64,000 nt of DNA from Lachnospiraceae bacterium JLR.KK008 (GTDB lineage Bacteria > Bacillota > Clostridia > Lachnospirales > Lachnospiraceae), in assembly GCA_037015955.1 (NCBI GenBank), contig CP143548.1, positions 2,846,001-2,910,000 of the forward strand, read 5' to 3'. Positions within the stretch are counted from its first letter, which is position 1; each line of letters begins with the position of its first letter. Of this stretch, positions 53,069 through 61,739 are shown in pieces. The translations under genes and the position numbers were made by a program. The notes beneath the pieces were generated by a model that was given only the letters and a program-made list of their open reading frames with translations, had not been told where the DNA came from and did no database searches.

Positions 53069-54397
53069 TCAGACACTCTCTGAACCGTTATGCTGTGGAC
53101 TGCTCTCCCAAGGCTGTGAAACGACAAGTAATACGCTTAATACAAAGACAGAATCCTGTATCCTCACATCCACGGCGCCATCATACTTTTCTGCAACTGC
53201 CTTAATATTCAACAGTCCTCTTCCCCACTGAACGGAAGTCTTTCCCTGAAAACTGTTCTCAACTTCCAGCAATATAAAATCCCCCTGGATGTTTCCCGAC
53301 ACATGAATATACTTTTTCATGCCTTCCCGCATATCCTGGCACCCCTGAATCGCATTATCCAACGCATTTGACAATATGATGCAAAAGTCAATATCACTGA
53401 CCGGACAGGGGTGAGGCAGACAAAGACTGCACAACGCCTCAATGCCTTTATCCCGGGCGATCCCCAGCTTATTCCCGATAAGCACGTCAACAACCGGATT
53501 GTTCGTACTATAGCGAAAAGAGGCGTTCTCCGTCAACCCCTGCAGGTCGCGGATGTAATCAAGCGCTGCCTCCGGCCTGGCATCCTCTAAAAGTTCCTTT
53601 ATGACCAATATGTGATTTTGTATATCGTGCCGTAGCGATCTGGTATTTTCGTATCGCGTTCTCGCTTCCTCCACATACTGTTGCAGGTAACACCCCTCCT
53701 GCTCCAGAAGAGACAACTTAGTGCGAATATGAAAACTTTCTGCCAGCTTCTTATAGACATAGATGATACAAAACAGACTGAGGATTCCCAAAAGCTGTAA
53801 TAAAAGTACCTGGTAATGCTGCGGATTTCCTGTATATGCAGCGCTGTCTGTCATGCCTGCGTTCCCATAGACTACAAAATCAAAATACAGGCCTGTCAGA
53901 AATATGAGCAGTGACGGAACCAGTATGATTAGTAAATACCAGTTTGCCGTCGCTTTCTCCGGCATACAGTATCGCTCTATGATGTGATAGCAAAACGCTG
54001 ACATCAGCAGTGCCAGGACACCCAATACGACAGTGACAACGCTGACAGCCTCCCTCGCCGAGGAAAACAGCGGCGGACATATAATATCCGATATTGAATT
54101 AAAAATGCCATTGCTAAATTGCATGATCTCGACTGTCGTCAGCGCATACAAAATAACAGCCGGCCGATTTCTGCCAGTCAGCATTCCTCCCGCTATTAGC
54201 AGCAGTACATATGCGGCAAATTCAGCGATACCGCCCGCAGGAACCACTGTCAGAATCAAAATTCCGGGCAGAATCAGTAATAACTGAGACACCGCTTTCC
54301 TTTTCGTATGCAGGCATTTCATAAAAAAATGAAAGCCTGTGAGCATCTGTATACCGCCTGTCAAGTACCTGTGGAAAAAATCCGTCCAGACTTCCAT
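53069..54397 (-). CDS. GHKL sensor histidine kinase, AgrC-like
   Basis: 442 residues. Six to seven membrane helices occupy about the first 210 residues, followed by a coiled stretch, the phosphorylation helix SLRHDIQNHILVIKELLEDA (His near 255) and the HATPase_c domain (IILSNALDNAIQGCQ, GRGLLNIKAVAEKYDG). This layout is that of AgrC/ComD peptide receptors that work with a LytTR response regulator. It starts 4 bases after the regulator's stop. No agrB or agrD gene was found nearby. Confidence 0.9.
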   Translation of the reverse strand: MEVWTDFFHRYLTGGIQMLTGFHFFMKCLHTKRKAVSQLLLILPGILILTVVPAGGIAEFAAYVLLLIAGGMLTGRNRPAVILYALTTVEIMQFSNGIFNSISDIICPPLFSSAREAVSVVTVVLGVLALLMSAFCYHIIERYCMPEKATANWYLLIILVPSLLIFLTGLYFDFVVYGNAGMTDSAAYTGNPQHYQVLLLQLLGILSLFCIIYVYKKLAESFHIRTKLSLLEQEGCYLQQYVEEARTRYENTRSLRHDIQNHILVIKELLEDARPEAALDYIRDLQGLTENASFRYSTNNPVVDVLIGNKLGIARDKGIEALCSLCLPHPCPVSDIDFCIILSNALDNAIQGCQDMREGMKKYIHVSGNIQGDFILLEVENSFQGKTSVQWGRGLLNIKAVAEKYDGAVDVRIQDSVFVLSVLLVVSQPWESSPQHNGSESV

Positions 54398-54401
54398 TCC
54401 A

Positions 54402-55109
54402 TCATCTCCATTTTTTCATATATCGCAGAATGACGCCGGAAAATTCTCTGCCTCGCTGCCGTGACACCGGTATCTCTCTGCCGCCTTCCATATAAGCCAT
54501 TCCGTTTTTATAACTTTTTAAATATTGCAGATTGATCAGATAACTTCTGTGACACCGGAAAAATCTGTCATCCACCACTACTTCCAGACGATCGATTCTC
54601 TCATAATAGTCAAAAACCTCCGCTGACACTGTATGCACATATATTTTTCTGTCGATGACTTCACAGAAAATGATCTCCTGAAAAGGGAGCAGAATCGTCT
54701 CATTTCTTTTACGAATCAGCAGACTCTTGTCACAGTCATCGCCGAATGAACAAAACAGCCGTTCCATTGTTTTCACAAATTGTTTTTCCCGCAGCGGCTT
54801 CACCAGGTAATCGTACGCCTGAACTTCAAAAGAACGAAACACCATCTCCTTCAGGACCGTGATAAAGATCAGAAATCCGTGAAAATTATGCTGCCGCAGT
54901 CGCCTGGCCGTTTCCATTCCATTGATCCCTTTCATCTGAATATCCAGAAATAAAATATCGATCTTTCCGTCATACTTTAGCAGCTCTTCCCCACACGAAA
55001 ATTGGCAGACCACCGCCTGCCTGTTTTTACTTTGGAAAAAATCAAGTGCCATTCTTCTGATGTGATCTGACATCTGCTGTTCATCGTCACAGATTGCAAT
55101 ATTAATCAT
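54402..55109 (-). CDS. LytTR-family response regulator, AgrA-like
   Basis: 235 residues. Receiver domain opens INIAICDDEQQMSDHIRR, with phospho-acceptor Asp in DILFLDIQMKGINGMETA and Lys in YLVKPLREKQFVKT. A LytTR DNA-binding domain follows (IRKRNETILLPFQEIIFCEV, FRCHRSYLINLQYLKSY). AGAGG precedes the ATG, and TATAAT near 55137 may be its -10 box. It pairs with the kinase at 53069 and lies first in the operon. Confidence 0.92.
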   Translation of the reverse strand: MINIAICDDEQQMSDHIRRMALDFFQSKNRQAVVCQFSCGEELLKYDGKIDILFLDIQMKGINGMETARRLRQHNFHGFLIFITVLKEMVFRSFEVQAYDYLVKPLREKQFVKTMERLFCSFGDDCDKSLLIRKRNETILLPFQEIIFCEVIDRKIYVHTVSAEVFDYYERIDRLEVVVDDRFFRCHRSYLINLQYLKSYKNGMAYMEGGREIPVSRQRGREFSGVILRYMKKWR

Positions 55110-55176
55110 AGTAGCGCCTCTTTTCTGAGTCTAGTATTATATCATTTCTAATCAGAGATACGCAACAGAATTGCCG

Positions 55177-55815
55177 TCAAAGGTCCTGTGAGCGATGCAG
55201 ATAGAATAAGGACTTCAGCTCAGCCGCCGCCAGGCTGATATTGTCCTGCATAAGAATTGCAGAAACGGCTGCCAGACCATCAATCCCCATTGCAGCAAAT
55301 TGTCCGACATTTTCTTTACAGATGCCCCCGATCACAACGATCGGCAGTTGTGCCATCCGGCGTATCTGCCTGAGTTCTTCTATTGATACCCGGACCGCGT
55401 CCGTCTTGGTCTCTGACGGAAACATTGCGCCCACTCCCAGATAATCCGCTCCGTCATTGACAGCTTTCTGCGCCTGTCCGACAGATGACACAGAGACACC
55501 GAGCAGCATTTCCCTGCCAATTATCTTCCTGACTGTTCCTGCCGGAAGATCGCTCTGTCCGATATGTACCCCGGCTGCGCCGACTGCCATCGCAATATCC
55601 ACACGATCATTGATGATCAGCGGCACCTCATAATAGTCCGTCACCTGCTTAATCTCTAATGCCAGATCATAAAAGTAAGAGGCAAAACTATTTTTCTCAC
55701 GAAGCTGTATCATCGTACAGCCGCCAATGATCGCCTGTTTCACTGCATCTGCCAGAGTACTGGCTCTCATACATGAACGGTCTGTTACAAGATATAACGT
55801 ATAATCAACTTTCAT
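55177..55815 (-). CDS. thiE: ThiE, thiamine-phosphate synthase
   Basis: 212 residues. ThiE joins HMP-PP and THZ-P to thiamine phosphate. VTDRSCMRASTLADAVKQA, MIQLREKN, the DRVDIAMAVGAAGVHIGQSDLP block and LGVGAMFPSETKTDA are all present, with the phosphate loop VVIGGICKENVGQFAAMG. The gene overlaps thiD by 11 bases and has GGGAGG 5 bases before its ATG. Last gene of tenA-thiD-thiE. Confidence 0.96.
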   Translation of the reverse strand: MKVDYTLYLVTDRSCMRASTLADAVKQAIIGGCTMIQLREKNSFASYFYDLALEIKQVTDYYEVPLIINDRVDIAMAVGAAGVHIGQSDLPAGTVRKIIGREMLLGVSVSSVGQAQKAVNDGADYLGVGAMFPSETKTDAVRVSIEELRQIRRMAQLPIVVIGGICKENVGQFAAMGIDGLAAVSAILMQDNISLAAAELKSLFYLHRSQDL

Positions 55816-56662
55816 CGATGCCTCCCTGCTTTTGACATAATATCGCTGCCTCTGTGTTCGTTTCCTCTCTCAGTCCGTGTTTATAGAGATCATGGAAATG
55901 ATGGGTCGGGCCACAGCCTTTCCCGATGGCAAGAGAATGCCGGATCGCCATCGTCACATAAGCCTTTGCTTTCTCAACCGCAGTGTGCAGATTCCTTCCT
56001 CTGGCAAGCTGGGAAGCGATCGCCGCCGAAAAGGTGCAGCCCGTGCCATGTGTATTTTTCGTATTAATGCGCGGCGCATCAAAATAACGGATCGTACTGC
56101 CGTCATATAAAATATCGACTGCGCTGTGCTGGGCATGGCCACCCTTGACGACAACCGCTTTGCAACCCATTGTGCAGATTTGTTTTGCCGCGTGTTCCAT
56201 ATCTGCAAGTGACTCAATTTTAGTTCCTGTGATTTTTTCCGCCTCCGGAATATTCGGCGTCAGTACCTCGGCAAGTGGAATTATCCGCTCGATCAGCGTC
56301 CGTATTGAGGCCGGTGCCATCAAAGGGCAGCCGTTTTTGGCATACATAACAGGATCGATCACTACATGAGGAGGATTATACTCTCTCAGTTTTTTCGCGA
56401 CTTCGTTCATATTCTCAGACGCAGAAAGCATCCCGATCTTGACGGCGTCCACTTCTATATCTTCAAAAACAGCATCCATCTGTCTGCCAACCATATCCGG
56501 CGTGACATTCTGAATATCCAGTACTCTGCTTGTGTTTTCCGCCACTACGGAGGCGATAACGCTCATACCAAATACCCCTTGTGCAGAAAACGTTTTTAAA
56601 TCCGCCTGAATCCCTGCGCCACCACTGCAGTCGGACCCGGCAATGCTCAAAACCTTTTTCAT
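55805..56662 (-). CDS. thiD: ThiD, HMP/HMP-phosphate kinase
   Basis: 285 residues from MKKVLSIAGSDCSGGAG; the ATG overlaps the tenA stop by 4 bases and GGAG is 11 bases upstream. The longer frame to 56827 is antisense-like and not used. Ribokinase fold with SIAGSDCSGGAGIQADLKTF, DPVMYAKNGCPLM and the catalytic NTHGTGCTFSAAIASQL. It phosphorylates HMP twice for thiamine synthesis. Middle gene of the operon. Confidence 0.96.
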   Translation of the reverse strand: MKKVLSIAGSDCSGGAGIQADLKTFSAQGVFGMSVIASVVAENTSRVLDIQNVTPDMVGRQMDAVFEDIEVDAVKIGMLSASENMNEVAKKLREYNPPHVVIDPVMYAKNGCPLMAPASIRTLIERIIPLAEVLTPNIPEAEKITGTKIESLADMEHAAKQICTMGCKAVVVKGGHAQHSAVDILYDGSTIRYFDAPRINTKNTHGTGCTFSAAIASQLARGRNLHTAVEKAKAYVTMAIRHSLAIGKGCGPTHHFHDLYKHGLREETNTEAAILCQKQGGIDES

Positions 56663-57342
56663 GATTCTGTTTTCTCCTTTCTCTTTCCCGTATGCTTTCG
56701 GTAAACCATATTCCAGAAATCCAGTTCGAGGAGACTGGCTCTTTTGAATATATGTCCTAATTTTTCCTGTTCTGTCCCTGAAAGCGCTCCGCATTTCTGC
56801 TGCGCGAATATACACCACTGTCTGCAATTTTCAGCATACCTGTCATCCGCATAGTCATCTATAAAGTCCCGGTACTTTGACTTCCAGCTCTCCGGTTTGG
56901 CCGAGAGTCTGCGGAACAGATAGCTGTAGCTTAACATACAGGGCAGTACCGCCATCAGTATTTCGCATCCATCACCCCGCTCTGCAACTGTGTACATAAA
57001 ATCAAGATAATTTCTGTTTTCCGGCAACGGGGTGATCAGTTCTATCTCGTCATCTGTGATACCAAACTGCTCCAGGTAATGCAGACGCACCGTCGATTCC
57101 TGCTCTGTCACAAAGTCCATCATGAAATGATAAATTCGAATCTCTCTTAATGTAACCGCATGGTAGATTGCCTTTCCATAGATACGGGCATAGTGTTTTA
57201 AATAGATGCTGTCCTGTATCATATATTCTTTAAAGTTTTCAAGAGACAGCCTTCCGCTTTTCATATCCTGCACAAATGGCGTATCCATACACTGATCCCA
57301 TATCGGAATATTGTCGCCTATGATTTTTCTTATAAATTCCAT
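56659..57342 (-). CDS. tenA: TenA-family protein (thiaminase II/aminopyrimidine hydrolase)
   Basis: 227 residues from MEFIRKIIGDN; AGGAGG is 8-9 bases upstream. The longer frame to 57405 crosses the terminator and is rejected. Helical fold with FKEYMIQDSIYLKHYARIYG, MMDFVTEQESTVRLHYLEQF and VLPCMLSYSYLFRRL. TenA salvages HMP from degraded thiamine and belongs well beside thiD and thiE. I cannot decide whether the catalytic Cys of the classical subgroup or the Glu subgroup applies. Confidence 0.92.
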   Translation of the reverse strand: MEFIRKIIGDNIPIWDQCMDTPFVQDMKSGRLSLENFKEYMIQDSIYLKHYARIYGKAIYHAVTLREIRIYHFMMDFVTEQESTVRLHYLEQFGITDDEIELITPLPENRNYLDFMYTVAERGDGCEILMAVLPCMLSYSYLFRRLSAKPESWKSKYRDFIDDYADDRYAENCRQWCIFAQQKCGALSGTEQEKLGHIFKRASLLELDFWNMVYRKHTGKRKEKTES

Positions 57343-57365
57343 GTTTCCATCCTCCTGTAAACAAT

Positions 57366-57390
57366 AAAAAAACTTCTGATAAATCAGAAG
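57366..57390 (-). terminator. Terminator of the TPP riboswitch expression platform
   Basis: Minus strand CTTCTGAT, TT, ATCAGAAG, then seven T, 24 bases before tenA. An alternative hairpin with arms GGCGTA and TACGCC (the aptamer 3' end, GGCGTAGGGAAGC, and a downstream TTACGCC) overlaps it in timing. Classical ligand-dependent attenuator. Confidence 0.9.
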
Positions 57391-57419
57391 CTCTCTCATA
57401 CACACTACGGCGTAAGAAA

Positions 57420-57497
57420 TTGCTTCCCTACGCCGGTATTAACCGACAGGTCCAGAGGTCAGGTCTTAACCTTTTTCAACTTATCCAGTTCCCTCGC
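57420..57497 (-). ncRNA. TPP riboswitch (THI element), divergent
   Basis: The 3' half (ACCTGTCGGTTAATACCGGCGTAGGGAAG, read in parts) closely follows the TPP aptamer consensus, including GCGTAGGGAAG; it stands ahead of three thiamine genes. The 5' half is less typical: the CTGAGA element is not visible, and ACCTGATCTGG is shortened to ACCTG-TCGG. Binding may be altered but the expression platform is complete. Confidence 0.85.
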
Positions 57498-57563
57498 AAA
57501 CACATCTCGTTATGATTCAGTTGAAAGTCAGAAAGGTATTTATAACCTCTCTGTACATGAAAT

Positions 57564-57592
57564 AGTATAGACAATGCCTGATAAAAAATCAA
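57564..57592 (-). promoter_or_regulatory. Promoter of the thiamine operon
   Basis: Minus strand TTGATT (57587-57592), 17 bases, TATACT (57564-57569), about 60 bases before the aptamer. The 363-base gap 57343-57705 is filled by this promoter, the riboswitch, its terminator and the terminator at 57636. Confidence 0.7.
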
Positions 57593-57635
57593 TAGTTTTC
57601 AGAATATCTTTACGATAAAAGCGAAAACAGCAATC

Positions 57636-57684
57636 ACAAAAAGGGCTGTCCTCCACTGAATCTCAGCCGACACGGCAGCCCTTT
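57636..57684 (-). terminator. Terminator of the LsrB/LsrF-type operon
   Basis: Minus strand AAAGGGCTG (57676-57684) pairs with CAGCCCTTT (57640-57648), 27-base internal loop, then TTTT. Lies after the TIM-like gene. Confidence 0.8.
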
Positions 57685-57705
57685 CTCTGTATATATGTTC
57701 TTCTC

Positions 57706-58398
57706 TTACTTTGCGCGGTCTTCCATCGCTTTTAATATCGCCTTCACCATCTCCTCGACTCTCCCTGCCCGGGACGGCGCATTGACAATACCTGACGTAG
57801 AGCCGGAGCCGTCCGCTCCATTGACCACTACTTTATAGCAGTCCTCACCTGTCGTAATGCCCGATGCAATCATTACTTTCACATCCGGATCAACGGCCTT
57901 GATCTCTCTGCAGCAGTCGATCGTATAGCTGACATCTGCCGTTGTCCCGGTTCCGATCAGCGCCGTCGGCTCCGACAGGATGACATCTGCCCCGAGCTGC
58001 GCAACTGCTTTTGATTCCGTCGTGGAATCCGCACAGACGACTGTGATCATCCCCAGCTCTTTTGCTCTGTTAATGCAGGCATAAAGCTCTGCCAATGTCT
58101 TCTGATTCTCTGCATGGTTGAGTACGACAGCCTTTGCGCCCGCCTCGGCCAAAGACTCCGGCAGTACAGCCCCCATACCTCTTCCTGGTTTCAAAGAATC
58201 CATATTTTGTGCAGTGACGATCACATGCTTTGTATGTTCTGCAATCAGACGCAGGTCCGCATAAGGACAGGTGAAAAATATCATCACACCGGTCTCTTCA
58301 CAGATCTTATCCACCGCCAGAGCCAATTCCAGACTTTCTTTTCCCCACAGATATGATTTTGGATTCACAAATAAAAACGGAACCGTTACTTTACTCAT
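57706..58398 (-). CDS. Triosephosphate-isomerase-family protein
   Basis: 230 residues, shorter than the usual about 250 of glycolytic TIM. The catalytic pieces are there: Asn and Lys in VNPKSYLWG, the His in VVLNHAENQ near residue 100, Glu in ILSEPTALIGTG, and the phosphate loop VNGADGSGSTSGIV. Similar short isomerases act on erythrulose phosphate or other ketose phosphates (LerI type) or make glyceraldehyde 3-phosphate from DHAP. Last gene of an operon with a DhaKL-type kinase and an LsrF-like protein; it may not be the cell's main TIM. Confidence 0.85.
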   Translation of the reverse strand: MSKVTVPFLFVNPKSYLWGKESLELALAVDKICEETGVMIFFTCPYADLRLIAEHTKHVIVTAQNMDSLKPGRGMGAVLPESLAEAGAKAVVLNHAENQKTLAELYACINRAKELGMITVVCADSTTESKAVAQLGADVILSEPTALIGTGTTADVSYTIDCCREIKAVDPDVKVMIASGITTGEDCYKVVVNGADGSGSTSGIVNAPSRAGRVEEMVKAILKAMEDRAK

Positions 58399-58445
58399 TT
58401 TGGACCTCCATCTTCCAGCTCTTCGCCCATTGTGCGAAGATTTTC

Positions 58446-60206
58446 TTATACATATTGTTCCACAAAGTCAGCCATCGCTTTCAAAATGACCCACACGCTC
58501 GTTGCACCGGCGTCCTGGAAACCAATCGTCGTTGCCTGCGTTTTCGCCCGTCCGAATTTCGCTTCGAAAGTCTTTGTGCTCTCCACACCGGCAAGGGCAG
58601 CTGCCTCACCCGCACGCAGCATCTCCAACATTCCTTTTCCTGCATTTGCCTCCAACGCTTCCACCGCCGGCGCAAGCGCATCTACCATTGTCTTATCGCC
58701 AACCTGTGCATGGCCTCTCTCCTGAATGGCCACCAGCGCTTTCCGCATCATGCGGGCAATGTCCCCGGCATCCAACACACTCCTGGATTCTTCACCTTTC
58801 GGCCCTGCCATGAACATACTGCCGAAAATAACACCGGATGCGCCGCCCATACTCATCAGCATGGCATTTCCTGCCACTGTAAATGGAGTATACGCATTAT
58901 CTCCATCTGCCAGTTTCAGTAATTCCACATGCGCTTTTTTCAAACCGCCTTTCATACCGATCCCATGATCGCCGTCACCGATTGCACTGTCCACTTTCGT
59001 AAGCATCGGCTCCGCCTCCACAACGGCCTCGGCCACACTCAGAAGCAGTGCTTTGGCAGCTATGGTATTGAGTGCGTTTCCATTGATCTCCGCCTTGTGT
59101 CCTTCGATATATTTACGGCCTTCTTCCGGATGATAATGACGATTTTCGCCTTCCGGCTCCGCTTCTTCCTCTTCTTCCTCGTCCGCTGCGCTGTCATCAA
59201 CAGCAACAGAACCTTTGGAATAATAAGGACATGCACACGGCATATCATAATATTTCTTCAGCTCTTCATCCATTTTCAAAAGAGAAATAGAGAAGCCGCC
59301 CATTTCAAGCGTTGTACAATAGCTGCCCATCGTCGAGTCATATACGGAAATGCCGTCCCGATCCAAAAGTTGTTTCAGCCTGCGGTAAATGATACTCATT
59401 TCCATCAAAGTTGTGCTTCCCAGCCCGTTGATGAGTACACACACCTCTTCCCCTGCTTTGACAGGCATATCCTTCTGGAGTGCATCATACAGGAATTCCG
59501 TGATCTCATCCGCAGGTGCCATTTTCGTTCTTTTAATGCCCTTTTCCCCATGGATGCCCATTCCATATTCCATCTCATCGTCGGGAAGCGTAAAGATCGG
59601 TTCCTCGGCACCCGGGATATGTGCAGATGTGGTAGCGACTCCGATACTGCGCAGATTTTCCCTCGCATGTTCCGTTACTTTCAGCACTTCCTCCAGACTC
59701 AATCCTGCGTCACAGGCAGCGCCTGCGATTTTGATCATAAACAAGTCTCCGGCAATACCGCGGCGGTCCGTGAGCCGTTCCATCGGCGCGGAAGCACAGT
59801 CATCCCAGACACGCAGATGCGCCGTGGGAATCCCTTCTTCGTTTAACATCTCTTCCGCCATATCAAAGTTCAGATTATCTCCTGCATAGTTGCCATAGAG
59901 GAACAAAATCCCCTTTCCACCGTCGGCAGCTTTTGCTGTTTTGTAAATTGTTCCCGGATCAGGAGAAGCAAAAATGTTTCCGCAGGCAGCAGCATCTCCC
60001 AGTCCTTTCCCGACAAAGCCGTCAAACATCGGCTCATGTCCGCTTCCACCACCGATCACGAGCGCCACCTTATTTTTTCTGTGTTTTCTCAGAATCAGCC
60101 CATTCACTTCCGGATGCTTTCGATATTCTTTGGAAAAACAAGCCACAAAACCCTCTAACGCCTCAGCCGCAACATTGTCGTGCTCATTTACAAACTTCTT
60201 CATCAT
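58446..60206 (-). CDS. Fused DhaK-DhaL kinase (dihydroxyacetone/ketose kinase)
   Basis: 586 residues. The DhaK domain (about 1-330) has VIGGGSGHEPMFDGFVGKG and the covalent substrate His in YGMGIHGEKGIKR near residue 218. A linker of about 40 residues is very acidic (DEEEEEEAEPEGE). The DhaL domain (from about 370) has DSAIGDGDHGIGMKGGLKKA, which holds the metal-binding Asp residues, and GGASGVIFGSMF. Fused enzymes use ATP rather than PTS phosphate. Substrate may be dihydroxyacetone, erythrulose or a DPD-like diketone. ATG at 60206 is preferred; GGGGG is 10 bases upstream. Confidence 0.9.
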   Translation of the reverse strand: MMKKFVNEHDNVAAEALEGFVACFSKEYRKHPEVNGLILRKHRKNKVALVIGGGSGHEPMFDGFVGKGLGDAAACGNIFASPDPGTIYKTAKAADGGKGILFLYGNYAGDNLNFDMAEEMLNEEGIPTAHLRVWDDCASAPMERLTDRRGIAGDLFMIKIAGAACDAGLSLEEVLKVTEHARENLRSIGVATTSAHIPGAEEPIFTLPDDEMEYGMGIHGEKGIKRTKMAPADEITEFLYDALQKDMPVKAGEEVCVLINGLGSTTLMEMSIIYRRLKQLLDRDGISVYDSTMGSYCTTLEMGGFSISLLKMDEELKKYYDMPCACPYYSKGSVAVDDSAADEEEEEEAEPEGENRHYHPEEGRKYIEGHKAEINGNALNTIAAKALLLSVAEAVVEAEPMLTKVDSAIGDGDHGIGMKGGLKKAHVELLKLADGDNAYTPFTVAGNAMLMSMGGASGVIFGSMFMAGPKGEESRSVLDAGDIARMMRKALVAIQERGHAQVGDKTMVDALAPAVEALEANAGKGMLEMLRAGEAAALAGVESTKTFEAKFGRAKTQATTIGFQDAGATSVWVILKAMADFVEQYV

Positions 60207-60227
60207 AGTCTGCATTCCCCCTTTTCT

Positions 60228-60623
60228 CTATTTCTTCGCCTGTGTAAATTCTAACTGACATCCGTTCGGCTCTTCGAACAGCATAAAATAGCAGCCCAGG
60301 TTATCGCTGTAGTCAGGTCCCGCCGTAATCTTGATCCCTTCCGCCTTCAATTCCTGTTCCGCCTTAAAAATATCATCTACCTCAAACGCCGTATGACGAA
60401 ATACGCCGGCATCGACTTCCGTATATACCGCCGGCTTTGTCTCATAAAAATATTCCAGAAGCTCCAGTCGCACCCCGCCCGGCAAAGCAAAATAGCGGAT
60501 ATAATGGTCTCCCATATTGATCTCATCCAATTTTTCAAGCCCGAGCACTCTGCCATAAAAATCCAGACTCTTCTCTATGTCTTTCATATTGATCGTAATA
60601 TGATTGATCGCTTCGATCTTCAT
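60228..60623 (-). CDS. VOC-superfamily (glyoxalase-like) protein
   Basis: 131 residues from MKIEAINHITINMKD; AAAGGGG lies upstream. The VOC fold is shown by NHITINMKDIEKSLDFYGRV, the metal-ligand positions (His in NHITI, Glu in LELLEYFYE, His in FRHTAFEVDD and Glu in CQLEFT) and the repeat layout. Members isomerise, epimerise or cleave small molecules. In this operon it could act on a ketose phosphate, for example in place of LsrG. Its target is unknown. Confidence 0.88.
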   Translation of the reverse strand: MKIEAINHITINMKDIEKSLDFYGRVLGLEKLDEINMGDHYIRYFALPGGVRLELLEYFYETKPAVYTEVDAGVFRHTAFEVDDIFKAEQELKAEGIKITAGPDYSDNLGCYFMLFEEPNGCQLEFTQAKK

Positions 60624-60676
60624 CCCGCCAACCCCTTTCCAAATGGTATTATAATTTTTTGTCACCCGCAACAACA

Positions 60677-60704
60677 AAGGCTGAAGGCCAAAGCCTCCAG
60701 CCTT
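60677..60704 (-). terminator. Hairpin between the aldo-keto reductase and VOC genes
   Basis: AAGGCTG and CAGCCTT arms with an AAGGC/GCCTC inner stem; only a weak T run (TTTGTTGTT) on the minus strand. It may be a partial terminator or an RNA-processing site within the operon. Confidence 0.5.
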
Positions 60705-60713
60705 CTTTGATTT

Positions 60714-61709
60714 TTACAGTTCGCTCATAAGCGGCGGTGCAAGATACTCTTTTCCAACCTGTACAGGCACATGTTTTGCTACTAAATAGGACATGTAATC
60801 ACACTGCTCCTGAGTCAGTTTGAAATCTGTAGAACCGGCGATCGGTCCGAGATGATGCGGCTTACGGCATCCGTACAGCGCACAGCTTACACCCTTATCC
60901 AATACCCAGCGCATGGAGATCTCGTCTACCTTTTTGCCGAGAGTCTTTGCATACTCTTTCAATTCATCAACAGCTGCCAGATGATTGAGGAAGTTCTCTC
61001 CGAGATATTTCGGGTCTTTCTCACCACGCATATCGCCGTCATCAAACTTCGTATCCTTCGTATATGTGCCATGCAGCATACCACGGCAAAGAGAAGAATA
61101 TCCGAGAATGGAAATTCCGTGCTCCTGTGCATAAGGAATCTGATTCTCAAACAGTTTATCCTCTAAAATATTATAAGAAGGCTGAATGAAATGAACCGGA
61201 GCATATTTTCTCCACTCATCGATCATCGCGTTTGTATAGTTGGAGAGACCAATCGCACGGATCTTTCCGGACTCAAGAATCTCTTTCAGGCACTGTGCTG
61301 TCTCTGCAATCGGAACATCCGCATCCGGCCAGTGAACCTGATAAATATCTATGTAGTTAGTCTGAAGTCTTTCCAGAGACGCCTCTACTTCTTTTTTCAG
61401 AGTCTCCGGACGGGAATCACGATATACCGTCCCTTTGTCATCCCAGCTCAAACCACATTTGGTAGCCAGGATTACCTTATTGCGGTATCCGCTTTCCTTC
61501 AACGCACGTCCTACCAGTTTTTCGGAGTGCCCTGCGCCATAAGCCGGTGCAGTATCGATCAGCGTCACATCCATCTCCACTGCTTTTTTGATGGTTTCCA
61601 CTGCCATTTCATCTGCCTGTGAAGTGACAACTTCGCCCCATCCTCCCATAGCCCATGTACCAAGGCCTACACGTGAGATCGCACCTACGGGTGAATTAAT
61701 ATATTCCAT
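60714..61709 (-). CDS. Aldo-keto reductase
   Basis: 331 residues. The catalytic tetrad is visible: Asp and Tyr in LIDTAPAYGAGHSEKLVG, Lys in VILATKCGLS and His in YQVHWPDADVP; the NADP-binding IGLSNYTNAMIDEW and GYSSLCRGML follow. It would reduce or oxidise a sugar or aldehyde. The closest likeness is to D-threo-aldose or related sugar dehydrogenases. AAGGAGG precedes the ATG; gap to the LsrF-like gene is 30 bases. Confidence 0.92.
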   Translation of the reverse strand: MEYINSPVGAISRVGLGTWAMGGWGEVVTSQADEMAVETIKKAVEMDVTLIDTAPAYGAGHSEKLVGRALKESGYRNKVILATKCGLSWDDKGTVYRDSRPETLKKEVEASLERLQTNYIDIYQVHWPDADVPIAETAQCLKEILESGKIRAIGLSNYTNAMIDEWRKYAPVHFIQPSYNILEDKLFENQIPYAQEHGISILGYSSLCRGMLHGTYTKDTKFDDGDMRGEKDPKYLGENFLNHLAAVDELKEYAKTLGKKVDEISMRWVLDKGVSCALYGCRKPHHLGPIAGSTDFKLTQEQCDYMSYLVAKHVPVQVGKEYLAPPLMSEL

Positions 61710-61739
61710 ATATTGTTTCCTCCTTATATAAATGTAATC

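Noticed and set aside
52994..55176. An AgrD-like peptide gene near the AgrC/AgrA pair
   Set aside because: I looked on both strands for a short frame with an amphipathic start, a Cys and an acidic end behind a ribosome site and found none I could support.
57343..57405. N-terminal extension of tenA
   Set aside because: The added codons run through the riboswitch terminator. The ATG at 57342 has AGGAGG at good distance and fits the family.
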